From: Diorhabda sublineata
Lineage: Eukaryota; Arthropoda; Insecta; Coleoptera; Chrysomelidae
Reading direction: 5' to 3'
Length of the DNA: 64,000 nt
Assembly (NCBI RefSeq): GCF_026230105.1
Contig: NC_079480.1
Coordinates: 11,946,488-12,010,487, forward strand
Shown: piece after piece, positions 45,610 to 56,816 of the stretch
Layout: each line of letters opens with the position of its first letter
Numbering within the stretch: the stretch's first letter is position 1
Made by a program: the position numbers and the translations under genes
Notes under the pieces: model-generated
Told to the model about the DNA's origin: nothing
Seen by the model: the letters and a program-made list of their open reading frames with translations, nothing else
Databases searched by the model: none

Positions 45610-45930
45610 TAATACGATCCTCAAATTAGATCAAAGTTTCTTGGTCTACATATGACGGTGCCCTTTAATGGTCTGTATATGTAGAGACTTTGGCGAAAAC
45701 ATTAATGATCCTTTGCTTGTTTTGCCATTAAATCTGTGTCAAAACTGATCGATTCTTGTACTGCTTGAACAACTTACTACTCGATGTTCGAATCGCATCT
45801 TCGCTATGGTTGGGTGTCTTGTAATTTGTACCTCTACGAATCTATCTTCAAATTACAAAGAGTAGAAGGCATTGAGAATTCTATTTTGAAAATTACAAAT
45901 TTTCAACTCTCCCTGCTCTCATTTTAGAAT
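45610..45930 (+). pseudogene. Jockey/CR1-group LINE, post-RT fragment
   Basis: Frames on the + strand read KFLGLHMTVPFNGLYM, CFAIKSVSKLIDSC, TTYYSMFESHLRYGWVSC and IFKLQRVEGIENSI. This corresponds to the block KFLGxxLDxxLxWxxHI...CFAxRxL...YFxxFxSHLxYGIxFWG...IFxLQKRAIR that follows the RT palm in Jockey/CR1-type LINEs. Two stops and a frameshift. Confidence 0.75.
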
Positions 45931-46139
45931 CCGTTTGTTTTGTACCCAAACACACAATATAACCATTCATAGTTACCCCAGTATAAAAAAAATTTTGGAC
46001 ATTTACTTAATAATACTCACCTATGATTTGGTAAAAAATTCCATCATCCTCAGCGCCAAAAAAAAACTCTAAGTTTCGCTTGAATGTAGGTTAATTCGTG
46101 TGGCACTAACTAATGATTTTAAATAGCGATTTATGGTAT
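45931..46139. other. no feature recognised
   Basis: Short AT-rich interval between LINE scraps. Confidence 0.4.
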
Positions 46140-46365
46140 GTATGGATTTGGGGTCTCGTATACACTGCGACTCAAAGGATCTATTGCGTCCCCTTTCTTG
46201 CTGTGATACTGGAGAATCCAGTGCTTACAGCTTATCCATTAATCTCTTCTTCTTATCAGCGTGCCGTATCAAGTCCCCTTGACGTTGGCAATCAGCATGG
46301 CAAAACTCTCTCTATCTTGAGCTAGTCTAAATAACTGTCCTGCTTCTCTTATCCCAATTCTTCTA
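46140..46365 (-). pseudogene. LINE 3' end fragments
   Basis: 46140-46225 reversed matches 53485-53570, the sequence that follows the RNase H LINE stop (CACTGG.TTCTCCA, GGATCGCAGTGTATACGA type blocks). The adjoining 46250-46365 reversed reads GIREAGQLFRLAQDRESFAM, LIANVKGT, typical of the last residues of a LINE ORF2. These may be two different LINEs. Confidence 0.55.
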
Positions 46366-46368
46366 CTA

Positions 46369-48562
46369 CAGCGATTCCGAACCAATGTGCCGCGAGGCCT
46401 CCAAAGGTGTGCCGCGAAAATTTTTCAACATAAACCATTTAAATCGTGGATTAAAAAGATGACATGAACAATCAGCAGCACATAGCATTACAACTGTTCT
46501 TTGAATAATAGTATTCTGTTATGTTTCACAATATTTGTAGTTCAGTATTCAGCCGTGTTGAATGCAGCATCCTGTTAGTCACTTCACGTTCAGACGACAG
46601 AGACAGCGCTGCATAGCGTTGGCCAAAATTCAGTCATGTCACGTCACGTCGTTTCTTAATTAAAAAAAATGAATTACCTTGTACGAGTTCGAGTGAAAAT
46701 AATCTCTCTGTTAGTGCGAAGCCTCATTGTTTGGAAAAAACATCTAATAAACGTAAACGATGTGGACATAGTGATGGTGAGACAGGGACTTTTCGTCAAT
46801 ATCATGAAAGCTATTTAGCGTTTGGTTTCACGTCATCTGGTGAGAAAACCCCAAAGCAATGGTACCAAGTAAGTTGAAAAGACATCTTCTTACCAAACAT
46901 CAATTTGCTTCTAAAAAGTCGGCTGAATATTTCAAAAGGCTCCAAGCAAACGAGTTAACTCAGGTTTTAAATTTCAAAAAAATATCGTCTGTGTCTGATA
47001 AAGCTCAAGAGGCAAGCTATACCGTGGCTGAGCTAATAGCAAAAAAGATGAAATCTCATACGACCGCTGAGTCAACTATTCTACCATCGTGTTGTGAAAT
47101 TGTTAAGATCATGTTTGAAGAAGAATGTGTTAAAGAGATAAGAAAAATTCCTTTGTCAAATAATACCATAAATAGGCGTATACAAGACTTGTCCAAAGAT
47201 GTTGAGATACAAGTCAATGAGAAACTAAAAACAGCGAATCTCTTTTCTCTTTAAGTGGATGAATCCGCAGATATAACTGGGAAACCCCATTTTTTAGCAT
47301 TCGTTAGATTTATAAACGGAAGCAAAGTAATTGAACAATTTTTGTTTTGTAAAGATCTTCCTGAAACGATAACTGGACAAGATATTTTTCAGATAGTGCA
47401 TAACTATTTTATCGATGCTGATTTATCTTGGAAGTCTTGTTTAAGTGTATGCACAGATGGGTGCCCTGCAATGGTCGGCCGTTTGACAGGATTTCTATCA
47501 GTAGTAAAGAATGAACATCCAGGTATTATATTTACTCATTGCTTCCTTCACAGAGAAGCTCTGGTTCCTGAGCTTGAAGAATGTTGTGAAAATGGTAAAC
47601 TTTATTAAAAGTAGGCCTTTAAAAGCTAGAATATTTAACAATCTGTGTTCTGCTATGGATGCTAAACATACCCAGTTGTTGTTGCATACAGAAGTAAGAT
47701 GGCTATCTCACGGACGTGTCCTGCAGAGATTCTATGAACTCAGAGAAGAGTTACTAGTATTTTTCACCTGTGAAGAGTTAGAGTATGTCAGTTTTCTTGG
47801 TGATGATTCCTGGTGTACTAAAGTGGCGTTTTTAACCGATTTATTTAAGAAATTGTTTGTTTTGAACAAAGCCATGCAAGGAAAGCGGGAGAACAATCGC
47901 ACGTCTACAGAGAAAATCAATTCATTCCAATAAAAGCTTTCTTTGTGAATATCTAAGAGAGAAACACAAGAAACATGGGATAGATATATTTGAGGTTACA
48001 AAAGATTGCCGCATTGTTTTCAATCTTTCCAATATCATTTTGAACAGTCTTCGTCAGCTTGAAAATAACATAAGCAAATATTTTCCATCTCTTGATATAT
48101 CTTCCATGGACTGGGTGAGAAATCCTTTTATTGATTCTGCATATGAAATTGCATCTCTTAGTACTGATGAAGATAGTGAACTGATTGATGCCAAAAATGA
48201 TCGTGGTCTTAAACTACAGTATTGTGAATTAGTCGAAAAAGCTGAAGCCAAGTCAAAATTAAACAAAACTAAAGTAAATGTAGATATTGCATCCTTTTGC
48301 AATGAAGGCGTTACTCCCGTTTTCAACTTTCTATATCAATGCTAAAAAAATTGGAAGATGACATGAGGGTGTGCTTGTCAACTATTCAACCAAGAAAGGA
48401 TCTTGTAATGATAGGACAGCACACTATTTTTATTTTGACCTGTAATGATTTTGTTTTCTCTTAATATTAAAATATTTGTTTACTTGACTTTAGTTTTTTA
48501 TCTAGTTTTCATTGATTAGGTTAGGTATGCCTTTAGTAGTATGCCAAGGTTAGGAATCACTG
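46369..48562 (+). mobile_element. hAT element, 2.2 kb, with TIRs and 8 bp target duplication
   Basis: The left end CAGCGATTCCGAACC is inverted at the right end as GGTTAGGAATCACTG, the usual hAT terminus (CAGTGATTCxxAACC). The flanking octamers TTCTACTA and CTCTACGA agree at six of eight positions and have the hAT CTCTA-type centre. It encloses a BED-finger/SCAND3-like transposase pseudogene and nothing else. Both ends are present, so the element was inserted whole or was deleted internally afterwards. Confidence 0.86.
46670..48440 (+). pseudogene. hAT transposase (BED finger, SCAND3/ZBED5-like)
   Basis: The + strand gives, in order: NKRKRCGHSDGETGTFRQYH, ESYLAFGFTSSG, VPSKLKRHLLTKHQ (the HxxxH half of the BED finger; the CxxC half is deleted), AELIAKKMKSHTTAEST, LSNNTINRRIQDLSKDVE, a stop, VDESADITGKPHFLAFVRFI, SVCTDGCPAMVGRLTGFLSV with THCFLHREAL (DDE-core helix region), LLLHTEVRWLSHGRVLQRFY, LENNISKYFPSLDISSMDWV and DDMRVCLSTIQPRKDLVM. 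One stop and about four frameshifts. The dimerisation block (LLPFxTTYLCExxFS) is mostly missing. Motif spacing otherwise matches full-length family members. Confidence 0.87.
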
Positions 48563-48850
48563 CTCTACGACCTTCAACTTTACCCATCATAATCAACTCA
48601 ACAGGATATTAAAGCGGCTACCACACATAAATGTTCCAAATAACCTATTTTCCTGCATTTAATGTTATCCACCAACTCACGAACCGCATTTGCTCTGTTA
48701 AGGACTGTATCGTTTGTTTGCATAGCTGTCCACGGTATCTTGAGCATGCGTCTATATAACCACATTTTAATCCATTAATCCCACTCCTTTCTGAGAGTCT
48801 AGAGTATCAGATGGCTTCAATTTCATGCGGTCTGGAATTCCTTAATGTTT
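48563..48850 (-). pseudogene. LINE reverse transcriptase, C-terminal scrap
   Basis: Minus strand: IKMWLYRRMLKIPWTAMQTN, TVLNRANAVRELVDNIKCRK, IGYLEHL. This equals the post-RT block LEAFEMWLYRRxLxISWxDxxTNxxVLxRxxxxRELLxxIKxRKxxYLGH of endonuclease-RT LINEs, the same group as at 17.6-18.1 kb. Confidence 0.7.
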
Positions 48851-50010
48851 GACACATCGAGAGAATAGAACTCCTGTTAGTATTCGTAGATTGTTCTTAT
48901 TTAGGTTGACACATTCATCAGATCTACTCTGGTCATAGTTTCACAGAAGATTCTTTGCCCCAATAATTGGTTTTGATGATATCTTTAGAAGGTTTAAGGG
49001 AGTACGCTGGCAACAAGATGCTTTTCTACTACTTCCATTACAGTACTTATTAGACACTCCGTATATAAACATTTATCCATAATTTGTTAACAAATGTGTT
49101 AATCCAAAATTGTTTTTTATGAGATAAATAAATAGAATTTTATACTGGTATGCAATAAAGTAGTTTTCTACAGTCCCTTTAGGCACTGTTATATTGGTTT
49201 GATCGACGCATGTCAAAAGTGCCAAGTTAAAATGATTGAGTTATAAGTATTATATCAATATAAAACGAAAACGATTGTGTTAGAATAATGAGGAAGCTTC
49301 TCGACCACCTAATATTTAACCTCGTCTAAGAGAAATTTGTTATCAAAAGCGTGTTTAATTATTAACTATCTATTTTCTAGCTGTAGTTGGTTTGTGATTG
49401 AATTTATCTTCTCCAAACTGTCGATTTCAATTAAAAAGCGAGATAAAAATTATTCGAAACCTGTTAAGCATCCTAAATTGACTAGAGTGAAAGATACGAC
49501 TACAAATTATGTTAGAATCGAAACATGCTACTATTTCTCTTAGGTTTTTCTCGTTTAAATTAATGACGTATATTTTATAATGTACAGTTTATAATGTATG
49601 TGATGATATTTTTTAATTGAAAAAGTACAAAGAGAAACTTCTAATTTTTGTCCATATTGTTAAATATAGAAAAATGGGCCATTTACAAGGGTTCTCTATA
49701 AAGTTTCACAAAAAGTGAAAAAGTAGAGAACAAGTTCGAAACAAAGCATTTTATAGCTTTTCGAAATATTCGCCCTTAACTTTCCGTCAAGAGCATTTAA
49801 TATATGAAATGAGTAGAATATGTTTTCGATTACCAAGTTTCTTTGTTCCACAACAGAGAGCAGAGTATCCAGCTATCTTCTCCACTGATTTCTTAGAGTT
49901 AGAGACCTTACTTTACAAAGTTACCTTACAAATAGGGATCGTCTTCACATACTTTTTCACATTTTGACCTAAAGAATATATTCATATGCGAGGATATATT
50001 GAAAAATTCT
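48851..50010. other. no feature recognised
   Basis: AT-rich; open frames such as 49337-49543 have no family resemblance. Confidence 0.45.
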
Positions 50011-50012
50011 TA

Positions 50013-50968
50013 GCCTACTACAGAACCAAACAAAATTTCAATGTCAAAATATTTTATTACTCAACATAATCTCCTCTTAATTGGATACATTTATTACAGC
50101 GAACTGCAACGTCTCTAGACCTTTCAAAAAAAATAATTCTTCTTACTCTGCAAACTAGACCTCCACAGCTTTTATTACCTCCTCTTTGGAACAAAATTTA
50201 CCACCTTTTAAACTTTTTTCAGTTGAGGAAAGAGATGATAGTCGAACGGAGCCAAATTTTGGATAGCTTTCCGCGCCTTTTTTCTTTGATGTTTTCCCGT
50301 AGAGTGGTCAGTAATGTCGAATAGTAATCTCCAGCTATTGTTCTACCCATATCCAAAAAATCATGATTACTCTATGGTAATACCGAAAAACTGAAGCAAG
50401 AACTTTTCCAGCAGATTTTTGGACACGAAACTTCTTAGGTCTTGGTCTCGGTTGCTGCTTTGTTCCTGGATCGTAGAAATTTACCCAAGTCTCATCCATA
50501 GTAACAATTCGGCTTAAGAAGTCTACATCGTTTTCAAATCGAACACAGATCGAACGCGATGCTTCTATCCTTGCACGCTTTTGGTCCAAACATTTAAGGA
50601 TCCATTTTGCAGCAATTTCTCTCATGTCTAAATTGACGTGTGCTATATGATGAACGCGGTCGTATGAAATATTCAGTGCTTCAAATATCGTCATCTTCTT
50701 TGGAAAATTTACCTCTTTTACGCTTGCAGTCCAATTTTCACGGTCACATACGAAGGAAATCGATCACAGTTTTAAATACAGGTACTTGATGATGAATCGA
50801 TACTCCAATTTTTCGATTTTCACAATTTCGGTGGACATCTTTTTTCTTTTAATTTATTGCGTAACTCTGGTTTACTTTTTTGACGTCAAACTTTACACTG
50901 ACACTTCTAATAAGTTATTGTTCGTTGCTATGGTGGCTATTTTGTTTATGCATGGAACTGGTCTAAGC
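50013..50968 (-). mobile_element. mariner element, 956 bp, with TIRs and TA target site
   Basis: The left terminus (GCCTACTACAGAACCAAACA) matches the reversed right terminus (GCTTAGACCAGTTCCATGCA), followed on both sides by AAACAAAAT within 10 bp. TA flanks both ends (50011-50012 and 50969-50970). The length is about 70 percent of a complete element. Confidence 0.78.
50057..50745 (-). pseudogene. mariner transposase with internal deletion
   Basis: Minus strand: EALNISYDRVHHIAHVNLDM, KWILKCLDQKRARIEASRSI, ENDVDFLSRIVTMDETWVNF (first catalytic D), YDPGTKQQ, RPKKFRVQKSAGKVLASVF, then IAGDYYSTLLTTLRENIKEK, RRGKLSK. The region with the second catalytic aspartate is deleted; the text resumes at DYHLFPQLKK and runs to CNKCIQLRGDYVE with the stop at 50057-50059. 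The first 119 residues are one open frame. This is a third mariner lineage, different from those at 1.1 and 25.8 kb. Confidence 0.87.
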
Positions 50969-50970
50969 TA

Positions 50971-52194
50971 ACTATATATCAATACATCCTCGTACATTAA
51001 AACATTACGTTTTTGTTACATTATGTTTTTGTTTTTGATGATATTTCATGTTTTATTCTATTAATGTTAATGTTTATGTTTTGAAAATTCTTTCTCCTAT
51101 CATATCAATTCCAAGATTTTCGCTTCTTTCAGTCTACAATAATTTTTTTGTTCAAGTTTATAATTTACTTACTCCCTTCATGATAACTTTAAATAATAAA
51201 TAAATATACTCACTTATTGTGAATTCATGAAGTTAAAGTATGGTGTTTCATTTAGTAATCTGCCATGTATAATTCTTGAGAAAGTATTAACAGAGATATT
51301 GAAAAAATATGTGACGATAAAAAATGACTAAGTATATGTAGCGGCGCCACTGGAATTCAAAGTAACATTTCAAGATTGTGTGCTGGTCGTGGTCCTAGTG
51401 TGCCATGTTCTTCTTCGACAAATTCCAATAATAATAAAGAAAGCGTCGGATCTCCCGTAGAGATCGTCTATGGCCATGAGAAACATCTGAAATACCCGCG
51501 TCTATTTATCATAAGCCTACCCTGATTGTAAACAATCGAAAAGGACAACTAGGAATATTTGTCCAGCGGATGCGGTCTTCATATTTTTATCTTTCTCCTT
51601 CTTTCCTCTTTTACTCTCCGGTTTTTTTTATCAGATCTTGATTTGATTAATATTAATAGTCGTGGAGATGGTCTTACCCCGCTGATTAAGATATTTTTAT
51701 TTTTTATCGGCGATGTTGTATCAAGTGAAGTATCAAGTGTTGATGACCTTGACCTGTTCTTTGGAGATTCTTAAGAAAAAATTTGAAATACTAATAGCGC
51801 TTATGTAAATATAATTGTGATTGGTGTTACGGACAAAAGATACATTCATGATTCGAGTTCTGATAAAAACAAGTTCAAATGTTTCAACCGTCTGTTTCAT
51901 AGTGGAATTTAGAACGGCCACAATTATACGATACTAGTTGCAAACACACGCTTCGCTGAGAAATATCGATGATATTTTTTTATTGAGTTGAACATTTTTA
52001 TTATTCTTCATGACAGTATTGAAAATCAATATATCTTTGTTCGATTCACCTAGGTAGATCCTACTCTTTTCTACAATTTTTATTAGCAATATTATATTTT
52101 TAGAGACTCTAGAAACATTTTTAACACTATCTTGTTAATAAAAAAGGTCCTACCTAATTTCCTAGTGAAGGAAAAACCTCAAGCCCATCATGCA
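50971..52194. other. no gene recognised; one coding-like open stretch
   Basis: 51327-51522 is GC-richer and open on the + strand for about 64 codons (includes CAGRGPSVPCSSSTNSNN and VEIVYGHEKHLKYPRL). It could be an exon or a transposon scrap; no family is recognised. Position 51559-51774 has a hydrophobic frame of no known family. Confidence 0.35.
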
Positions 52195-53640
52195 AGACGG
52201 GTAAGTAATAGAGTAGAAAAGAGAGGGGAAATATTTGGGACTCACACTAGATACTAAACTCTTCTCTGGATCAAAGGGGAATTGTGAGACAAATCATCAC
52301 ATATTGGGCAGTGGTTTGTACTACTATAATTAGTCTGAATAACAAGAGGGACAATCTCCTTTCAAAGGTACAAAGGCTTGCTTATGTGCAACCGAGACCA
52401 TGAAATCATGCCCAACTAGAAGTGATTCTGAATCTTCAACCTCTCCACTTAGTACTGGAAAGCGTGGAGAGAAAACATCACTTAGAATGTTCATGGATAC
52501 AATTATCAAAGAAAAACCGCCCCTAAATAATAACCAAACCTGGAATATGCCACAGGAAGTTGCATCGAAAAAGTTTAGCTTCGAGAAAAACTTTACCTCA
52601 ATAATAAACTGTAAAAGCAAGTGAGATCAAATCACCATACAAGGAATGAACAGAAATACCATTAAATGATATACGGACGGATCTAAAACAACAGGCAGAA
52701 CTGGTATAGAAGTGTACGGGCCCAGAATGAAGCACTCTGAAAGCATGGGCAGCGCATCAAGCAGTTTTCAAGCAGATATCTATGCAATCAAAAAATGTGT
52801 TCAATTCAATCTAGAGAGAAACTACTGCAAACGGGAGATCATCATCCTGTCTGATAATTAAGCAGGCATTAGAGCTCGGAGCTCCAATTTCCAAACTTGT
52901 TGGGGATTGTCTAGAAAAATGAAACGAGCTAAGTAAGAAAAATAAAATTACATTGGGTTCCAGGACACACCGTAGTGAAGGAAAATGGAAAGCTGATGAG
53001 TTCGCTAAAGTAGAGGCAGACAAGCCCTTCATGAGACCCGAATCCTTCTTTGGTATCAGCTACAGAAAAATATAAGATAGCACGGGAAAAGAAGGTGGAT
53101 GGGAGAAAAACCAATTATTGGGACAACCTACAGGGGCTGAGAAAGACAAGACTCTTCTGGGAAACTATAACCAGAGAATATCTGCTGTATGTATCAATCT
53201 AAGTAAGAACAATCCACGAATATTAACAGGAGTGCTATGAGGGCACTGTCACCTCGACAAACGTTTGAAGATGCTAGACTTAGCAGAAAATGCGGCATGC
53301 AGATTTTGTTGCACAAAGGAAGAAACCTTTATCTACATTCCCTCGAAGTGTGAAACAATAAGGAACTCCAAAGCACTACACCTGCAAGCGTATGAAATAA
53401 AAGACGAAGATCTCTGTCAATCAAACCCATTTCACATTTTAGACTTTTTAAAAGGAGTGGAACTAGCAGATCAGCTGTAAACACTGGTTTCTCCACTATT
53501 GCAGCAAGTAAGAGGGTCACAAAATATCCTTTGGATCGCAGTGTATACGATATCCGAAAATCCACACATCTGTCTCCTTTTATTTTATGCAAATGACCTC
53601 AGGAACATCATCCCTCTCAAGACACTAGCAACAAGTTGAC
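52195..53640 (+). pseudogene. LINE ORF2 end with RNase H domain (I/Jockey group)
   Basis: The + strand gives KYLGLTLDTKLFS-like text at 52230, then RNase H: IYTDGSKTTGRTGIEVYG (first Asp), SSSFQADIYAIKKCVQFN (the expected Glu is Asp), EIIILSDN (Asp), and after shifts ISKLVGDCLEK, KITLHWVPGH, GKADEFAKVEADKPF (last Asp). The C-terminus follows as RLKMLDLAENAACRFCCTKE (zinc-like C..C) and CETIRNSKALHLQAYEIKD to a stop at 53478-53480. RNase H after the RT identifies LINEs of the I/Jockey superfamily groups that keep this domain. RT itself is nearly gone. Stops and frameshifts throughout. Confidence 0.85.
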
Positions 53641-54010
53641 GACTTCCTCAGTCTTTGTAACTAAAAAATATCCCTAACTACATGTGTAGCTTATTTTAAT
53701 TTTCTTTATTCTGCAAAGGACATCAACAGCCTCATCTCTTTAGAAACACCCGCAACATATATACATTTTCTCTTTCTTGGTAACCAAAAAAAGATCATGA
53801 TCCATCTGCCGTCAGTCACTCTGACTATGCAAATAGTTCAGAACCCTTCCATTTCCTTTATACTGCAAATTACAGCAGCATCTTATCTCGCAACAGCAAC
53901 TAATAACATTTTGTACACTTTTTCTGTTTCGGTATCTATCAGACATCTCTTAATCTAGCTAGATGAGTAGCTAAGTCGTCATCAATTTTCTTCATTCTTC
54001 AAATGTCATC
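53577..54010 (+). repeat. degenerate ~120-150 bp tandem repeats after the LINE
   Basis: The leader TTTTNTTTATNCTGCAAANGAC recurs near 53577, 53698, 53850 and 53984, followed by similar CATCA.CAGC / TCTC....CAACA blocks. About three and a half units, strongly diverged, beginning just after the RNase H LINE stop. Confidence 0.55.
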
Positions 54011-56052
54011 AGTAACTTTTATCTTCTTGTGAATCTAGATCCTTCGATTGCTATATTTCTATTTAATACCAACATTATTCTTAGTATGACTAGAAGTGCT
54101 TGCATGGTTTGTCTAGCTCAAGTTTCTGAACTTATTTCACGCCTTTATTAAGTGCCACTCAAAAAGAGATTACATTTCTCTCATTTATTTTATTCTCATC
54201 TACTGATTGATAAGAAAACAGAAAATGCTTGAATTTATAAGCAAACATAGGTGATTTAGTGATTAGTAGCGTCAAAAAATTCACCGGGAAATGTGTAGAT
54301 TAAGATGTACGTTGTTGAATTTGCAGCATCCTCCATCCAGACTTATTTTCTCTACTTCCCTGGATATAGATTTTATTTATTGTACTTCAACTTTCTTGAT
54401 CGAGGTTTCAATAGTTTTCCTTTTTTTATGTGCTTTGAAAATTCCTTTTGTTCTCCATTCTATTGACATTTTCAATTTTCAATTTTCAATGTATTTTCTT
54501 CTCCTTTCTCCTTATAAATTTTTTTTTTACCCAACCGGTCATAAAATGAATTCTAATCACAGATGATATGGTTGCTTCTTTAATATTAATTGGAATTTAT
54601 CATAATATCACTACAGTTATTGAAAGGAACAGGTGGATTTTTTCACCCTTATTAGTACTTCCTCAATATTTTGTTAACACTTTGTATGGTAATATTACTC
54701 AAGTTGATTACTTCTACAATTTTTTTCCCGTTATAACTTGTTATTTATGTTGTCGTCAATCTACCCTTCCACCGTTCCTCTGGTACAAAGTTCTTTGCTG
54801 TCGATAGCTTGGTGTTTTAAGAACGATGGCAACAGAAAATTTTCGTCATCTATGTTATGGTAAATACTCAGAGAACCTTTAACATTGAGAAGAAAGCTCA
54901 TAGTAAGAACGACTCTTATTTTGTGTTTTATTCAGGAAAATAAACGCGTAACACATTTGCGGATGAAAAGTTTCTTAAAGCGGTACATAGAATGAACGCG
55001 AACGTGACGTTCTAGCTTTCAGAGCAAATATTATAAATTTTGCAAATTGCTTGAAATCATACTAATTAAAAAGAATATTGGAGCTTTAGTTGTATTAGTT
55101 TCACCAAAATAGATCTATGAAATCCCCTAAACATCATAAAACAAACAAACACACCTCTTAATACCGATAAAAACTAAATAAAGCCAACAAAGGCACATAG
55201 GAGAAAATCATTTATTCAATCCATATATTATATGATGGTTGTAGATAATGTTTATTATTACATTAATTAGACTAAGTATTTTGATAATAGATGTAGAAAT
55301 AACGCTACCACTGACTTTCCAATCTTGTAAGTATTATTTTCTATGAATGAAAAGTGCGATTAGAGCTTTCAATGACGCTTAATGATATTGATATAAAAAA
55401 CTGACCGGAAATCATAGAACTCATCCAGTATGTAAGAAAAAGAAACGAAAACAGAGAAGACTGAAAATAATATAGGGGATATTTATACCTGCAGTTCTTC
55501 TCACAGAAATGTCAAAAGTATTCACTCAATCTGCTTAATATAATGGCCAAAAGCAGTTGGTGCGAAATTATGTGTGATGAAATACACACCGCATTCTTTG
55601 ATGCTGTGAATAATTAAAATAAAGGGGGTTCAGTCTATTATAATTTCGAAAAATATAAAAAAAATAAGCCGCTTCTAGACAGGCGAATTTTTTTTAAGGA
55701 TGTTTAAGAAGATAGAATCAAAAACTCTGTGTAAATATATACAAGTTAATTCTAAATTCAGATTCAATGGTTATAGTTTTATAAAAAAATGTCCCGAGTG
55801 CCTACCAGCTAAAAACCCACCTTTTTCTCGTTTCTGCAGAAACTGAAACCGTCATTGTGGACTTCTCCCTCAACCCTTTCAATTGCTATTTGAATTGATG
55901 TCGGGTTTTCTCGTTTGTTTCTTTTGTTTTCATTATTTGTTTTTTAGAACATGTAGATCCACAATACAAGTTGTCGAAAAGATCATAGATATCGCCACGA
56001 GACAAAATCTCATGGTCCAAGCATGCGCTCTAATAACTGTGGATGCTAAAAA
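54011..56052. other. no gene recognised
   Basis: 54290-54530 is pyrimidine-rich with TTTTCAATTTTCAATTTTCAA. The open frames at 54291-54566 and 54568-54807 have no family resemblance. 54900-55990 is AT-rich. Confidence 0.4.
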
Positions 56053-56083
56053 TGCCTAACCTAACCCAACCTAAACTAACTCT
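56053..56083 (-). repeat. TTAGG-type repeats at the LINE 3' side
   Basis: CCTAA units (CCTAACCTAACCCAACCTAA), with two variant units, about 20 bp beyond the presumed LINE 3' end. Confidence 0.7.
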
Positions 56084-56089
56084 CACCTC

Positions 56090-56755
56090 ACTAAATCGCC
56101 CTCCTCCATACGCAGGGGGGAGTCGGAATGAGATTTTACCCTATTACATCGTCTCTGCCCTACTTTTCTCATGCCATCTTATTCCGTTTCCTTTTTTAGT
56201 TTTCGGTCCTCCTCTTCCTTTTTCATCATCACCTTTGTTATAAAATTTTTTGATATTGTGTTTTCCACAGTAAGTGAACATATTTATTTTTTTATTTCTG
56301 TCGTCTCTTCCGCCCGTTTGGAATACTCATAAATGGCGTGTTCTGGATCATACTGGCAGTTAGAGATCTGACAGAGATCGTCCACATCCAGATAAAAATT
56401 GTGTAAACGAATATTTCGTGTTTATGACTTAATTGTATACAATTTTTTATCTTCGGGATTAATCTTCTGGTCCGTTTGGTCTATATTTCTTCACCTTACC
56501 ATCTTTCTTGCCACTTTTTTATCGTCCTCTTAAGTGCCTTTTTTCTTTTTCCCTCTGTAATACTTCCCACCTTGTACAAGAAACACCACCATAAGATCTA
56601 TAGGCGGTGTTCCTGCTATTACCTTTACTGCATTGAGGTCTGATCATTGAGGTACCTCCATGGTGCATGTCTGTCTCATTGTCCCCGATGTTATAACTCT
56701 ATATTTAAAATAATTTCTAATGCACTCGACTAGATACGAGCTCACCCCCTCTGCC
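56090..56755 (-). pseudogene. R1-like LINE, C-terminal region
   Basis: Minus strand: LNAVKVIAGTPPIDLMVV, QGGKYYRGKKKKALKRTIKK, WQERW, TRRLIPKI, LSHKHEIFVYTQFLSG-like text and a terminal K/E-rich piece (MMMKKEEEDRKLKKETE). It equals the region after the RT in R1-clade LINEs (AVxVIAGxxPIDL...YHLTQFLSGHG). The upstream RT is absent: coding similarity begins right at the TTAGG-type array, so it is 5'-truncated there. Several frameshifts. Confidence 0.75.
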
Positions 56756-56756
56756 G

Positions 56757-56816
56757 TAACCTAACCTAACTTAACCTTACCTAATCTAACCTAACCTAAC
56801 CTAACCTAATCTAACC
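56757..56816 (-). repeat. TTAGG-type (insect telomere motif) array
   Basis: About twelve CCTAA units on the + strand, with a few variants (CTTAA, CTTAC, TCTAA). It lies directly against the 5'-truncated end of the R1-like LINE. Confidence 0.88.

Noticed and set aside
48054..48326. 90-codon minus-strand frame
   Set aside because: Antisense of the hAT transposase.
53329..53592. 87-codon minus-strand frame
   Set aside because: Antisense of the RNase H LINE C-terminus.
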